Below are positions 7,896 to 15,721 of a DNA stretch of 16,405 bases, piece after piece. Source of the DNA: JBFHES01 sp041584015 (GTDB lineage: Bacteria > Bacteroidota > Bacteroidia > Bacteroidales > M50B96); contig JBFHES010000081.1 of NCBI GenBank assembly GCA_041584015.1, positions 1 to 16,405 on the forward strand. Direction: 5' to 3'. Position numbers and translations under genes: made by a program. The first letter of the stretch is position 1; every line of letters starts with the position of its first letter. The notes below the pieces were generated by a model, which saw only the letters and a list, made by a program, of their open reading frames with translations, was not told the DNA's origin and did not search any database.

Positions 7896-7953
7896 GATTC
7901 AAAGAGCATCTAACAATAAAATAAGTAAACTTATACCTAGCCTTTAGATTATT

Positions 7954-10266
7954 TTAGCGTACAAACAGTAGCTTTGTAACTTCGGTTTCGCTACCATCGT
8001 CGTTGGTACAGAATACCAAATAAACGCCTGTATGTACTTTTTCTCCTGAGAAGTTTTTACCATCCCAGATGGCTTGTCCACCAAGTGATTTGGTTTCATA
8101 TACAAGATTTCCGGCAATGTCTGTAATTTTCACACTGGCTTCGTAGGTGGTTCCTTTAATTACAATATCTCCCTCGTATCCCGGTCTTACAGGATTTGGA
8201 AATACATATAATCCTTCGAAATTATTCTTTCCTTCGGTAGCTGTTCCACGATAGGAGGAAATACCTTTATCGGTACCAAAGAATATCTCTCCAGACTCAT
8301 TATCAATAGCAATATCGGTAATATAGTTTGAGAGCAGCGGACTGTTTGCCGTGTTAAAATGCTGTATGAGTTCTGTTGCATCTTCAGACATTAAAAAGGC
8401 ACCAGCGCTTCGGGTTCCGAACCATTTGCGGTTTGCTCCATCAATAGTTATGGAGGTAACTGTTTCGGTTCCCAGTAGGTGCTGCGGCACGCCGTCTAAC
8501 TCTACTACCACCCGGTGAGCTACCAGATTTGTCTGGAATACACTCTGTGGATTATAATAAGCCAAAACACCCTGGTTCGTACCAACCCATACAATATCGT
8601 CTTCATCAACTGCAAGTGAATAAACATCATTAATAACCTCGCCGTCTTCGTCTTTAATTGAAAGCTTTAGTTTTGAGTCGTCTGATAAATCGTCATAAGT
8701 ACCGTACTCATTGAAAACAAATAAGCCTTCACCTTTCGGAAGAATCAGCCACTTATCATTATTTTGGGTTATGGCTATATTTCCAACCTGTCCGGAATGT
8801 GCAGTTGATCCGTAAGGAAAACCAAACCATTCGTTATCGTTGGTATAAACTGAAAGTACATTATCAACCCCAGCATTTGATACCCATAAATTATTGTAGT
8901 TATCGTAGGTTGTACCACCAATTCGGCAATACGGACCAGAGAAGATTGTTTGAAGCGAACTGTTGGAGTCATTATGAATTTCAATCAATTCATTATTCAG
9001 GAATTCTAGTAAACCCCAGCCCCAGGCGCCTGCAAAAAAGTGATTGGAGTTTCTTGGATCGATAGCAATTTCGTTAATGTCCCACATTTTAGATGGAAAA
9101 CTAGGAGACAATTCGCGATTAAGGTTTTCCCACCAGCCCTCTTTGTAGGTATAAACCCCGGATACTGAAAAAGCATTATCCCAGGCAGGTGTTCGTCCGC
9201 CACCGGCAGCGTATAAATTGCCATTCTGCATTTCAATATCTACCACAGAATTTCGGTAGGGTCCGTTCGGGGCAATTGATGTTGCTGAGAATTCAAATAA
9301 ACTTCTAACAAGTCCATAGCCATTATCGGCATACCAATAGGTTCCCTGAACATCCTGGATGGCATGATTAAACGTACCACGTCCCCAAGGGTATTGGTGC
9401 ATCCAATGTAGTTCTGTTAGTTGCTCGTCATAAAATCGCACACCACTTGGACGAATAACTAAAAGCTTGTCGTAATTGGCTTTAACCGATGTATAGTCTT
9501 CTGTATAATCTGTATCAAAAACAGACCAATTGTTATAATCAAAAACGAAAAGAGTATCATACCCTTCCTCTGTTTCATTCTCGAATATTGAATAAATTTT
9601 ATTGTTAAAAACGGTGATGCTGGTGTATTTTTCAAGATTATGCGGTGCACTGTCAAGGTGTAACCACGAGGCATAATTGGCCAAGGTTGGACCATTAATG
9701 TCGGCATAGTATATGCCGTATTCTGTGGCTGCATAAATGGAAATACCATCAAAAGTAAGGTCATAAATATTCATGCTACTGCCAGCTTCGCCAATGTAGT
9801 ATGTGTCTTTAATTTCAAGTTTGTCCAAATCAACCAGTACTATTCCAAATCCACAAGCCAGGTAAGCTGTTTTATTAATGAATAGAATGTTGTTAATGGA
9901 TTTATTACCCGACATAATTTTGTTCTTAATATCAGGAATATTATAGATTGAGTTGCCTCTAATCATGTCGATATTTGAGTTCGAATAGGCTACCAACAAG
10001 AGGTTTGTTTCTTTGTTGAACTCAATTGTATTTACGCCAACATCTGATAAACCATCTATTTTGGTGATTTTATCATTGCTTGCATCGGCATTGCTATAAT
10101 AAAACAAGCCCATGTCTGTAGAGCAGTAAACTTTCTCGTTACCCTCAGCAATGTGTTGACCTAAGTAGTATGGTAAGTGTTCTTGCCATTCGCCTAAAGC
10201 GGATTGAGCATTAATAAATTGACCAATTAATAAACTGGCAATAAGTAAAATTGTCTGCTTTCTCAT
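7954..10266 (-). CDS. porZ: Type IX secretion system component PorZ
   Basis: The 770-residue protein has a signal peptide (1-20, cut at INA-Q), two consecutive beta-propeller regions and a C-terminal T9SS sorting domain (686-770; VFPNPVRPG, then KITDIAGNLVYE, then GVYLVFC). The N-terminal part is characteristic of PorZ: the EWQEHLPYY opening, KVYCSTDMGLFYY, ITKIDGLSDVGVNTI and LLVAYSNSNIDMI resemble the Porphyromonas gingivalis protein, and the length is close to its 776 residues. In that species PorZ sits on the cell surface in the attachment complex with PorU, PorV and PorQ, where clients are cleaved and joined to anionic LPS. It follows panC with a 178-bp gap. A generic two-component-regulator propeller protein is the alternative, but the N-terminal match favours PorZ. 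Confidence 0.85.
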   Translation of the reverse strand: MRKQTILLIASLLIGQFINAQSALGEWQEHLPYYLGQHIAEGNEKVYCSTDMGLFYYSNADASNDKITKIDGLSDVGVNTIEFNKETNLLLVAYSNSNIDMIRGNSIYNIPDIKNKIMSGNKSINNILFINKTAYLACGFGIVLVDLDKLEIKDTYYIGEAGSSMNIYDLTFDGISIYAATEYGIYYADINGPTLANYASWLHLDSAPHNLEKYTSITVFNNKIYSIFENETEEGYDTLFVFDYNNWSVFDTDYTEDYTSVKANYDKLLVIRPSGVRFYDEQLTELHWMHQYPWGRGTFNHAIQDVQGTYWYADNGYGLVRSLFEFSATSIAPNGPYRNSVVDIEMQNGNLYAAGGGRTPAWDNAFSVSGVYTYKEGWWENLNRELSPSFPSKMWDINEIAIDPRNSNHFFAGAWGWGLLEFLNNELIEIHNDSNSSLQTIFSGPYCRIGGTTYDNYNNLWVSNAGVDNVLSVYTNDNEWFGFPYGSTAHSGQVGNIAITQNNDKWLILPKGEGLFVFNEYGTYDDLSDDSKLKLSIKDEDGEVINDVYSLAVDEDDIVWVGTNQGVLAYYNPQSVFQTNLVAHRVVVELDGVPQHLLGTETVTSITIDGANRKWFGTRSAGAFLMSEDATELIQHFNTANSPLLSNYITDIAIDNESGEIFFGTDKGISSYRGTATEGKNNFEGLYVFPNPVRPGYEGDIVIKGTTYEASVKITDIAGNLVYETKSLGGQAIWDGKNFSGEKVHTGVYLVFCTNDDGSETEVTKLLFVR

Positions 10267-10398
10267 TTTATAGCTTTTTGAACTTTGCTAAGATATCACT
10301 TTCGGGCCAATCAATAATATGGTTATCCGCAATACCTTGCATCATTAACTTATTTTAGCTCAAAATATTATTGCATACTATGCTCAATAGAGAACTTT

Positions 10399-10433
10399 AA
10401 GCCAATATTGTAAATATTTGATATGGCTTTTTT
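10399..10433 (+). repeat. Inverted repeat with T-run between panC and porZ
   Basis: AAGCCA (10399-10404) pairs with TGGCTT (10424-10429), extended by three A-T pairs past a one-base bulge, and TTTTTT (10428-10433) overlaps and follows the right arm on the plus strand. It looks like a terminator read left to right, yet both neighbouring genes run the other way; on the minus strand the hairpin is followed only by TTAAAG. It may be a weak terminator or processing site for panC, or may stop antisense transcription. Confidence 0.4.
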
Positions 10434-10444
10434 AAGTCAATCAA

Positions 10445-11284
10445 CTAAAGAAGAATGTTATCAATCAGGCGAACATCGCCAACAAATACCGCAATACATG
10501 CTGTTTTGGGCGACTGATCATCCCAGGAGATTATGGGCAGTAAGGTGTAAGAATTTACAATTTGAAAATATTCAAATTTGAATGTTTCATCATGCCTAAA
10601 TTGTTCTTCTACCCAATTGTTAATCTCGTTAATACTGTTGTTTTTAATCTTGTTCTTCAGTTCGAATAGGGTGGATGAAAGGAGTAATGCTTTTTTACGT
10701 TGCTCAGCATTTAGTCTTACATTTCTGGAACTCATTGCCAGGCCATCTTCTTCGCGAATAATTGCCTCTCCAATAATAGAAATATTGTAGTTCAGCTTTT
10801 CAACCATTTTGCGGATAATGGCTAATTGTTGAAAATCTTTTTGGCCAAAGAATGCTGAGTCTGGAGTTACAGCATCAAACAATTTACTCACAATTTGCGC
10901 TACTCCGTTAAAATGACCGGGTCTGAATTGTCCTTCCATCACATTTTCAATACCATCAAATTCAAATGTTCGGGTATCGGGCTCCGGATACATTTCTGCA
11001 ACACTTGGAAGAAACAGTATATCGCAAGCTGCAGCAATTAATTGTGCCTTGTCATTATCAATGGTAATAGGGTAATTATCAAAATCGCTTTGATTATTAA
11101 ATTGGGTCGGGTTTACAAAAATACTTGCCACAGTTATGCTACAGGCTTTCTTAGATGCAGCTACCAATGAAATATGTCCAGCGTGCAGAGCACCCATAGT
11201 AGGAACAAAGCCAATGGATTGTCCATTGGCTTTGAGTAGCTGAATTTCGTTTTGCAATTCAGCAATATGCTTAAAAATTTTCAT
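10445..11284 (-). CDS. panC: Pantothenate synthetase (pantoate-beta-alanine ligase)
   Basis: The 279-residue cytoplasmic enzyme joins pantoate and beta-alanine with ATP to make pantothenate, the vitamin precursor of coenzyme A. The family motifs are all present: FVPTMGALHAGHISLV (26-41) with the HxGH nucleotide-binding signature at 34-37, VNPTQF (57-62), the FRPGHFNGVA segment (120-129), FFGQKDFQQL (145-154), and REEDGLAMSSRN (177-188) with the MSSRN loop at 184-188 that corresponds to KMSKS. Length matches the family. It starts 16 bp after the metK stop, so the two are probably co-transcribed from the metK promoter. No panB or panD is in the window. Confidence 0.97.
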   Translation of the reverse strand: MKIFKHIAELQNEIQLLKANGQSIGFVPTMGALHAGHISLVAASKKACSITVASIFVNPTQFNNQSDFDNYPITIDNDKAQLIAAACDILFLPSVAEMYPEPDTRTFEFDGIENVMEGQFRPGHFNGVAQIVSKLFDAVTPDSAFFGQKDFQQLAIIRKMVEKLNYNISIIGEAIIREEDGLAMSSRNVRLNAEQRKKALLLSSTLFELKNKIKNNSINEINNWVEEQFRHDETFKFEYFQIVNSYTLLPIISWDDQSPKTACIAVFVGDVRLIDNILL

Positions 11285-11300
11285 TTTTATCGAGAGAGTA

Positions 11301-12554
11301 TTATAGATTAAAAGTTGCTTTTAATTTATCTACATAGTCTAATTTTTCCCAAGTAAATAGTTCAACCTCAAATTCCTGAACGCCTGAATATGGAGATTCG
11401 AAACGTTTTTTAACAATTCGTGGAGTTCTTCCCATATGACCATAAGCAGCGGTCTCTTCATAAATAGGGTTACGCAACTTTAAGCGATCTTCGATAGCAG
11501 CAGGGCGCAGGTCAAAAACTTCCTGTACTTTTTCTGCAATGGCACCGTCGCTTAAATCAACCTTTGAAGTACCATGTGTATTTACATAAACACCTACTGG
11601 TTTAGCAACACCAATAGCATATGATAACTGAACAAGGATTTCATCAGCAATGCCTGCAGCAACCATGTTTTTCGCAATATGGCGAGAAGCATAAGCAGCT
11701 GAACGGTCAACTTTTGAAGGATCTTTACCTGAGAATGCACCACCACCGTGAGCACCTTTTCCACCGTAGGTGTCAACAATAATTTTTCTTCCGGTTAAGC
11801 CAGTATCTCCATGTGGTCCACCAATAACAAATTTGCCAGTTGGGTTTACATGTAGGATAAAGTTATCGTCGAAAAGAGCTTTTAATTTCTCTGATAATTT
11901 AGCAGCCGTTCTAGGAATAAGAATGGTTCTAACATCTTCCTTAATCTTAGCTAGCATCGGCTCATCAGCATCAAACTCATCGTGCTGTGTTGAGATAACA
12001 ATAGTATGAACGCGAATAGGTTGGTTCTGATCGTTATACTCAATAGTTACCTGAGATTTTGAATCCGGACGTAAGTAAGTCATATCTTTACCTTCGCGAC
12101 GAATTTCTGCAAGCTCGAGTAATAATCTATGAGATAGCTCCAATGAGAAAGGCATTAGATCATCAGTTTCTTTACAAGCATAACCGAACATCATCCCTTG
12201 ATCACCAGCACCCTGATTCATTCTGTCTTCGCGATCAACACCCTGATTGATGTCTTGCGACTGCTCATGAATAGCGGATAAAACACCACATGAATCGCCA
12301 TCAAAGCGGTATTCACTTTTGGTGTATCCAATGCGGTTAATAACCTTACGGGCTACTTCCTGCACATCAACATAAGTTTTTGAACGAACCTCGCCAGCAA
12401 GTACAACCTGACCAGTTGTTACAAGCGTTTCGCAGGCTACTTTTGAATTCTTGTCAAAGGCAATAAAATTGTCTAATAATGCATCTGAAATCTGATCCGA
12501 TACTTTGTCTGGATGCCCTTCTGATACTGATTCTGATGTAAATAAATAACTCAT
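11301..12554 (-). CDS. metK: S-adenosylmethionine synthetase (methionine adenosyltransferase)
   Basis: The 417-residue enzyme makes S-adenosylmethionine from methionine and ATP and works as a homotetramer in the cytoplasm with Mg2+ and K+. The N-terminal signature FTSESVSEGHPDK (5-17), GAGDQGMMFGYA (115-126), and the Gly-rich loop GGPHGDTGLTGRK plus GGGAFSGKDPSKVDRS in the second half are all intact. I chose ATG at 12554; an in-frame GTG at 12557 would add one Met and is less natural. It is the first gene of a likely metK-panC unit. Upstream are a good Bacteroidota promoter and a leader with a compact hairpin, so transcription or translation may be controlled through the leader RNA; that is inference. 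Confidence 0.98.
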   Translation of the reverse strand: MSYLFTSESVSEGHPDKVSDQISDALLDNFIAFDKNSKVACETLVTTGQVVLAGEVRSKTYVDVQEVARKVINRIGYTKSEYRFDGDSCGVLSAIHEQSQDINQGVDREDRMNQGAGDQGMMFGYACKETDDLMPFSLELSHRLLLELAEIRREGKDMTYLRPDSKSQVTIEYNDQNQPIRVHTIVISTQHDEFDADEPMLAKIKEDVRTILIPRTAAKLSEKLKALFDDNFILHVNPTGKFVIGGPHGDTGLTGRKIIVDTYGGKGAHGGGAFSGKDPSKVDRSAAYASRHIAKNMVAAGIADEILVQLSYAIGVAKPVGVYVNTHGTSKVDLSDGAIAEKVQEVFDLRPAAIEDRLKLRNPIYEETAAYGHMGRTPRIVKKRFESPYSGVQEFEVELFTWEKLDYVDKLKATFNL

Positions 12555-12593
12555 CACTTATAATTTTTAATCTATATTTTATTAATTGAAAGC

Positions 12594-12649
12594 GATTGAT
12601 AGGGATGGTAATTTTGCTTTAGCATTTTTTACCGTGGTTGCAATCAATC
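12594..12649 (-). promoter_or_regulatory. Candidate structured leader (possible cis-regulatory RNA) of metK
   Basis: Read on the minus strand, three nested stems can form: GATTGAT (12649-12643) with ATCAATC (12600-12594), GGTAA (12633-12629) with TTACC (12611-12607), and TGC (12624-12622) with GCA (12617-12615) around a TAAA loop. The unpaired strand between the outer and middle stems carries GCAACC, and the apical part reads TGCTAAAGCA. The element starts about 17 bases after the predicted transcription start and ends 39 bases before the metK ATG. GCAACC and TGCTAA also occur in the SAM-I riboswitch core, but the surrounding helices do not match that class, so I do not assign it. Confidence 0.4.
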
Positions 12650-12671
12650 AAATCTTTCCACATATATTGAG

Positions 12672-12702
12672 CAAAGGAAACAATTATTTATAATCGATCA
12701 AA
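12672..12702 (-). promoter_or_regulatory. Bacteroidota-type promoter upstream of metK
   Basis: On the minus strand TTTG (12702-12699) is followed after exactly 19 bases by TTCCTTTG (12679-12672). This matches the Bacteroidota primary sigma pattern TTTG-N19-TAnnTTTG with one mismatch (T for A in the -7 box). Transcription would start near 12666, giving a leader of about 110 bases before the metK ATG. Confidence 0.6.
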
Positions 12703-12790
12703 ATAAATTAAGATTATTTAACGTGATGAATTTCAGTCCTATGTTTTTTGTTACATGTGCTGTAATAAACCTTGATTACTAGAAGGAAAG

Positions 12791-12806
12791 CCTCGTTAAA
12801 GAGAGG
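12791..12806 (-). terminator. Weak terminator-like hairpin after the 711-residue propeller gene
   Basis: On the minus strand CCTC (12806-12803) and GAGG (12794-12791) form a four-pair stem with an eight-base loop, followed by the T/C-rich CTTTCCTTCT. It lies about 90 bases beyond the stop codon of the propeller gene and about 90 upstream of the metK promoter. Position is suitable; the short stem makes it uncertain. Confidence 0.25.
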
Positions 12807-12895
12807 ATAGGCAGAAACCGTTTATGTATTGCTAATATTCGTCGGCAACAGGTGGTTGTTATCACCGATTTTCCAACAATCATTAAACTAGAGAT

Positions 12896-15031
12896 TTAAT
12901 TAATTACGATAAACTTATTTAAGGCTGTTTGACCATTACCAAGCACGCGAATAAAATAATTCCCTATGTCGAGGTTAGCGATTTCTATACAATGATTTAA
13001 TTCACCGGAATCAATCTTGCGAACTAACTGTCCTTTAGTATTGTAAATTTCAATTTGTTCAATTGTAAAGCTAGCACTAATGTATAGCTTGTCTTTAGCC
13101 GGATTAGGGAATATTAATAGCTCTTCGGAGCCTGCGTTCGTTTCTGCTATTAACTGGTTATAGCTTAGCTTTGTTGCTCCAAAGTTGGTTCCTACCCAAA
13201 TATTACCCATTTGGTCAGTAGTAACATCGTTAACGTAATTATTGCTTAATCCATTGGTAACAGTGTATGTTGTCCAACTTTGACCGTTAAACATCGACAA
13301 TCCATTATCAGTACCAAACCACATATTTCCTAGCGAGTCTTGATGAATGCAATTTACTTGATTACTGGCTAGTCCATCATTCTGCGTGAAATCTTGCCAA
13401 ATTGAACCATCAAAGAGACTAAGCCCCTGATTAGATCCAATCCAAATTTGATTGCTTAGGTCGGAATATATACAGGTAGTTTTGCTTGCAATAAGGCCAT
13501 CAACCATATTAAAATTGCTAAACACAGAACCGCTGTATTTTGAAATACCGTTTGAAGTTGCCAACCAGATATCCCCATTTGAATCAATACTTAAATCAAC
13601 AATAGTATCGCTGGGTAATCCATCAGCAGTCGTGAAGTTTTCCCAGTTGCTAAGGTCTGCCCAGTTCACCCAGTTTGTAGGATCTCCAAAAAAGTGAGCT
13701 AACCCTCCACTGTGTGATATCCAGAAATCATTGTTATAACCTTCAATTGTCCGATAGCAATCATCAACAGGGACGACGTATCCAGAAAGGTTTATATGCC
13801 CAGATACAGTGTTTGAGTCTATTAGTATAAGCCCTGCCCCGTATGCTGAAAGAAGTAATTTATTGTTATCTACTTTGCAAAAATCAGCAATTCTTACAAC
13901 ACTTTGAGAGTTATCAGATAGGAAGAACCGAGCAGTCCACGTATTGTTGATTAGATTAGAATAACCATTGTCTGTTCCGAAATAATATGATTCTCCATCA
14001 GAAAAAATAGAGTTGACAGTATTTTCAACCAGGCCATCTAATGTATTAATTTGGCTAAACTGATTCCCGTTCCAGCTGTTTATACCAACATTTATACTTG
14101 AAAACCATACTGCACTGTCAAGTAGTAATTCATCAGTCATCCTGTCGCTGCTTAAATCTCCATTGGCCTTGCTATAATAATTAATATTCTGTGAGCTTGC
14201 ATTGTATTTAACCAGACCTTGCACTTGATTAGGTCTAACCCATATATTCTGTTGAGAATCTTCAATAAAATTGGTGTAATTCTCAACTGGGCTTCCCGTA
14301 GATGCATGAGGTAAGGAATCAAGCAAATATTCTTTTACTAGATTGTCTTCGTTGAACGTTCTGATTGTCTTCAGATAGCATAACCAGGTTGTACCATCTG
14401 AAGCGGAAAAAACCTGCTCTGATGGTAGAGGAAGAATCGTTTGCCAACCTTCGATAGATTCCCGTAAAGTTTTGTTATCAAAAGAAACAACAAGTTTTCC
14501 CCAGCTATCGCGCACTAAATTATTGTTATTGTAGGTGGTAGGCATGGGTTGATAAAAGAACGTGTCGTTAACATGTCTGGCAATACCAGTAAATTGTTTT
14601 AAATATATAATTTCGCTATCATCTTCGTACAAGTTTCCTTCATGAAGAGTTCCAAAATATCCGTTACTTGCAATATATTCTGTAATGCTATCTCCATTGT
14701 ATTTAAGCAGAAAACTTAACCCGGATGAATAAAGAATATCGTTGAACCAAAGATTGTGTTGGCTGTCTGTAAACAGTAAAGTGTTAGACTTCATTCCTGG
14801 ATAAAAGTCATCGAAACTCATATAATCCCAAATTAAACCGTCAAATAATGAAAAGCCATTTTGAGTAGCTATCCATACTGTAGAGCTATCTGGTCCAAGA
14901 GCAAGCGAAGTAATCCTATTGTCGAGTAATCCGTTGCTTCCAGTGTTTATTGTGGTAAATGTATTAACCACTTGTTGACTGAAAACACTTGAAACCGCTA
15001 AACAGAAAAGAATAGTTAGTAAATTTTTCAT
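12896..15031 (-). CDS. Secreted beta-propeller protein with T9SS C-terminal sorting domain
   Basis: The 711-residue product has a signal peptide (1-18, cut near VFS-Q), a long run of propeller-type repeats and a type A T9SS sorting domain (638-711; LLIFPNPAKDKLYI, then IEIYNTKGQLVRK, then GNYFIRVL). The repeats follow the pattern of the two-component-regulator propeller family, D-x-x-G-x-I/M-W-x-G-T-x-x-G-L-S-x-F-x-G, with a period of about 42 residues, clearest at 479-637 (IWLATSNGIS, IWIGSNQGLS, MWFGTDNGLS, IWVGTNFGAT). There is no transmembrane, kinase or DNA-binding part, so it is not a hybrid sensor but an exported surface or extracellular protein, probably a client of the T9SS. Ligand unknown. 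It is not PorZ: the N-terminal half lacks the PorZ-like motifs of the protein at 7954-10266. Confidence 0.88.
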   Translation of the reverse strand: MKNLLTILFCLAVSSVFSQQVVNTFTTINTGSNGLLDNRITSLALGPDSSTVWIATQNGFSLFDGLIWDYMSFDDFYPGMKSNTLLFTDSQHNLWFNDILYSSGLSFLLKYNGDSITEYIASNGYFGTLHEGNLYEDDSEIIYLKQFTGIARHVNDTFFYQPMPTTYNNNNLVRDSWGKLVVSFDNKTLRESIEGWQTILPLPSEQVFSASDGTTWLCYLKTIRTFNEDNLVKEYLLDSLPHASTGSPVENYTNFIEDSQQNIWVRPNQVQGLVKYNASSQNINYYSKANGDLSSDRMTDELLLDSAVWFSSINVGINSWNGNQFSQINTLDGLVENTVNSIFSDGESYYFGTDNGYSNLINNTWTARFFLSDNSQSVVRIADFCKVDNNKLLLSAYGAGLILIDSNTVSGHINLSGYVVPVDDCYRTIEGYNNDFWISHSGGLAHFFGDPTNWVNWADLSNWENFTTADGLPSDTIVDLSIDSNGDIWLATSNGISKYSGSVFSNFNMVDGLIASKTTCIYSDLSNQIWIGSNQGLSLFDGSIWQDFTQNDGLASNQVNCIHQDSLGNMWFGTDNGLSMFNGQSWTTYTVTNGLSNNYVNDVTTDQMGNIWVGTNFGATKLSYNQLIAETNAGSEELLIFPNPAKDKLYISASFTIEQIEIYNTKGQLVRKIDSGELNHCIEIANLDIGNYFIRVLGNGQTALNKFIVIN

Positions 15032-15721
15032 GAAATTAAATTATAAGATCGGATTCAAAATATTACACCCGAATCATTGAATTAATAATTCTGAATAATG
15101 CGTTGTTAATTGTCGTAATAGTATCAAAGGTAAGGTTTATTGTTGGTGAAGTTACAGTCCAAGTGTAGAGATTTTCACAATTGTGTTTGACGATCAGACA
15201 AATAGATTTGAGACGAAACATGAATTCAATTGTTTAAGATCAATATTGTCCTAATTAATCAATCACTTGGGCTTTTCGCCCAAACCCGATTTACTTATTT
15301 TTTCTTGATAAAAAAAAGTAAACAAAAAAAATCAAGGCTACTTTTCAAATCACTTCCTTATTTATCTCAAAATTAACTTCGGCCGAGTGATCTTCGAACA
15401 AGTTCTCAGCTTCTCGGTCTCTCTAAATCTTTCGATCAAACGAAAGAAATTTGAAAAGAGGCCGACAGAAGGTACTTGTAAGAAACAAACATGTTCTATT
15501 GTCTTTTATTACAGTTGCCTGACAATTAAAAGAATATAATTAGATCATAGAATGTATAGGACGCTATTAGTTTAAGATCCTAGGTAAAGAATATTGCTCG
15601 TGTCAAATCATTAATAAGCTTTTGATTCTAAAACCATGTCGTTCAATATACTTAGTTCTAATTGTTCTGAACAAAAAGAAATAACTTACGTAACTATACT
15701 TCGAATTAACTTCTTAGCCTT
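15032..15721. other. 690-bp gene-free region between two divergent secreted-protein genes
   Basis: No convincing reading frame was found here on either strand. The left part (15032-15260) is AT-rich and should carry the promoter of the propeller gene, although no box stands out. The middle (15267-15471) is a dense set of inverted repeats, listed separately. The right part (15475-15721) should hold the promoter of the beta-helix gene; again no clear TAnnTTTG box at the right spacing was seen. Confidence 0.7.
15267..15471. repeat. Nested inverted-repeat element (dispersed repeat or structured RNA candidate)
   Basis: Several inverted repeats crowd this stretch: TTGGGC/GCCCAA (15267-15272, 15278-15283); TTTACTT/AAGTAAA (15290-15296, 15316-15322); CTTGAT/ATCAAG (15304-15309, 15331-15336), which excludes the previous one; a 15-base imperfect stem with 14 pairs, one of them G-T (15336-15350 with 15449-15463); GGCCGAG/CTCGGTC with one G-T pair (15381-15387, 15413-15419); and CTTTCG/CGAAAG (15429-15434, 15441-15446). 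The long stem enclosing the last two gives a three-way junction. An alternative stem joins 15410-15422 with 15457-15471. From memory, the CTTGAT...ATCAAG part resembles a motif scattered through many Bacteroidota genomes, which points to a dispersed repeat. Confidence 0.6.

Noticed and set aside
12896..15031. Reading the 711-residue propeller protein as a one-component or hybrid two-component regulator
   Set aside because: The propeller repeats are shared with such sensors, but the protein has a signal peptide and a T9SS sorting end and lacks any membrane helix, kinase or DNA-binding part.
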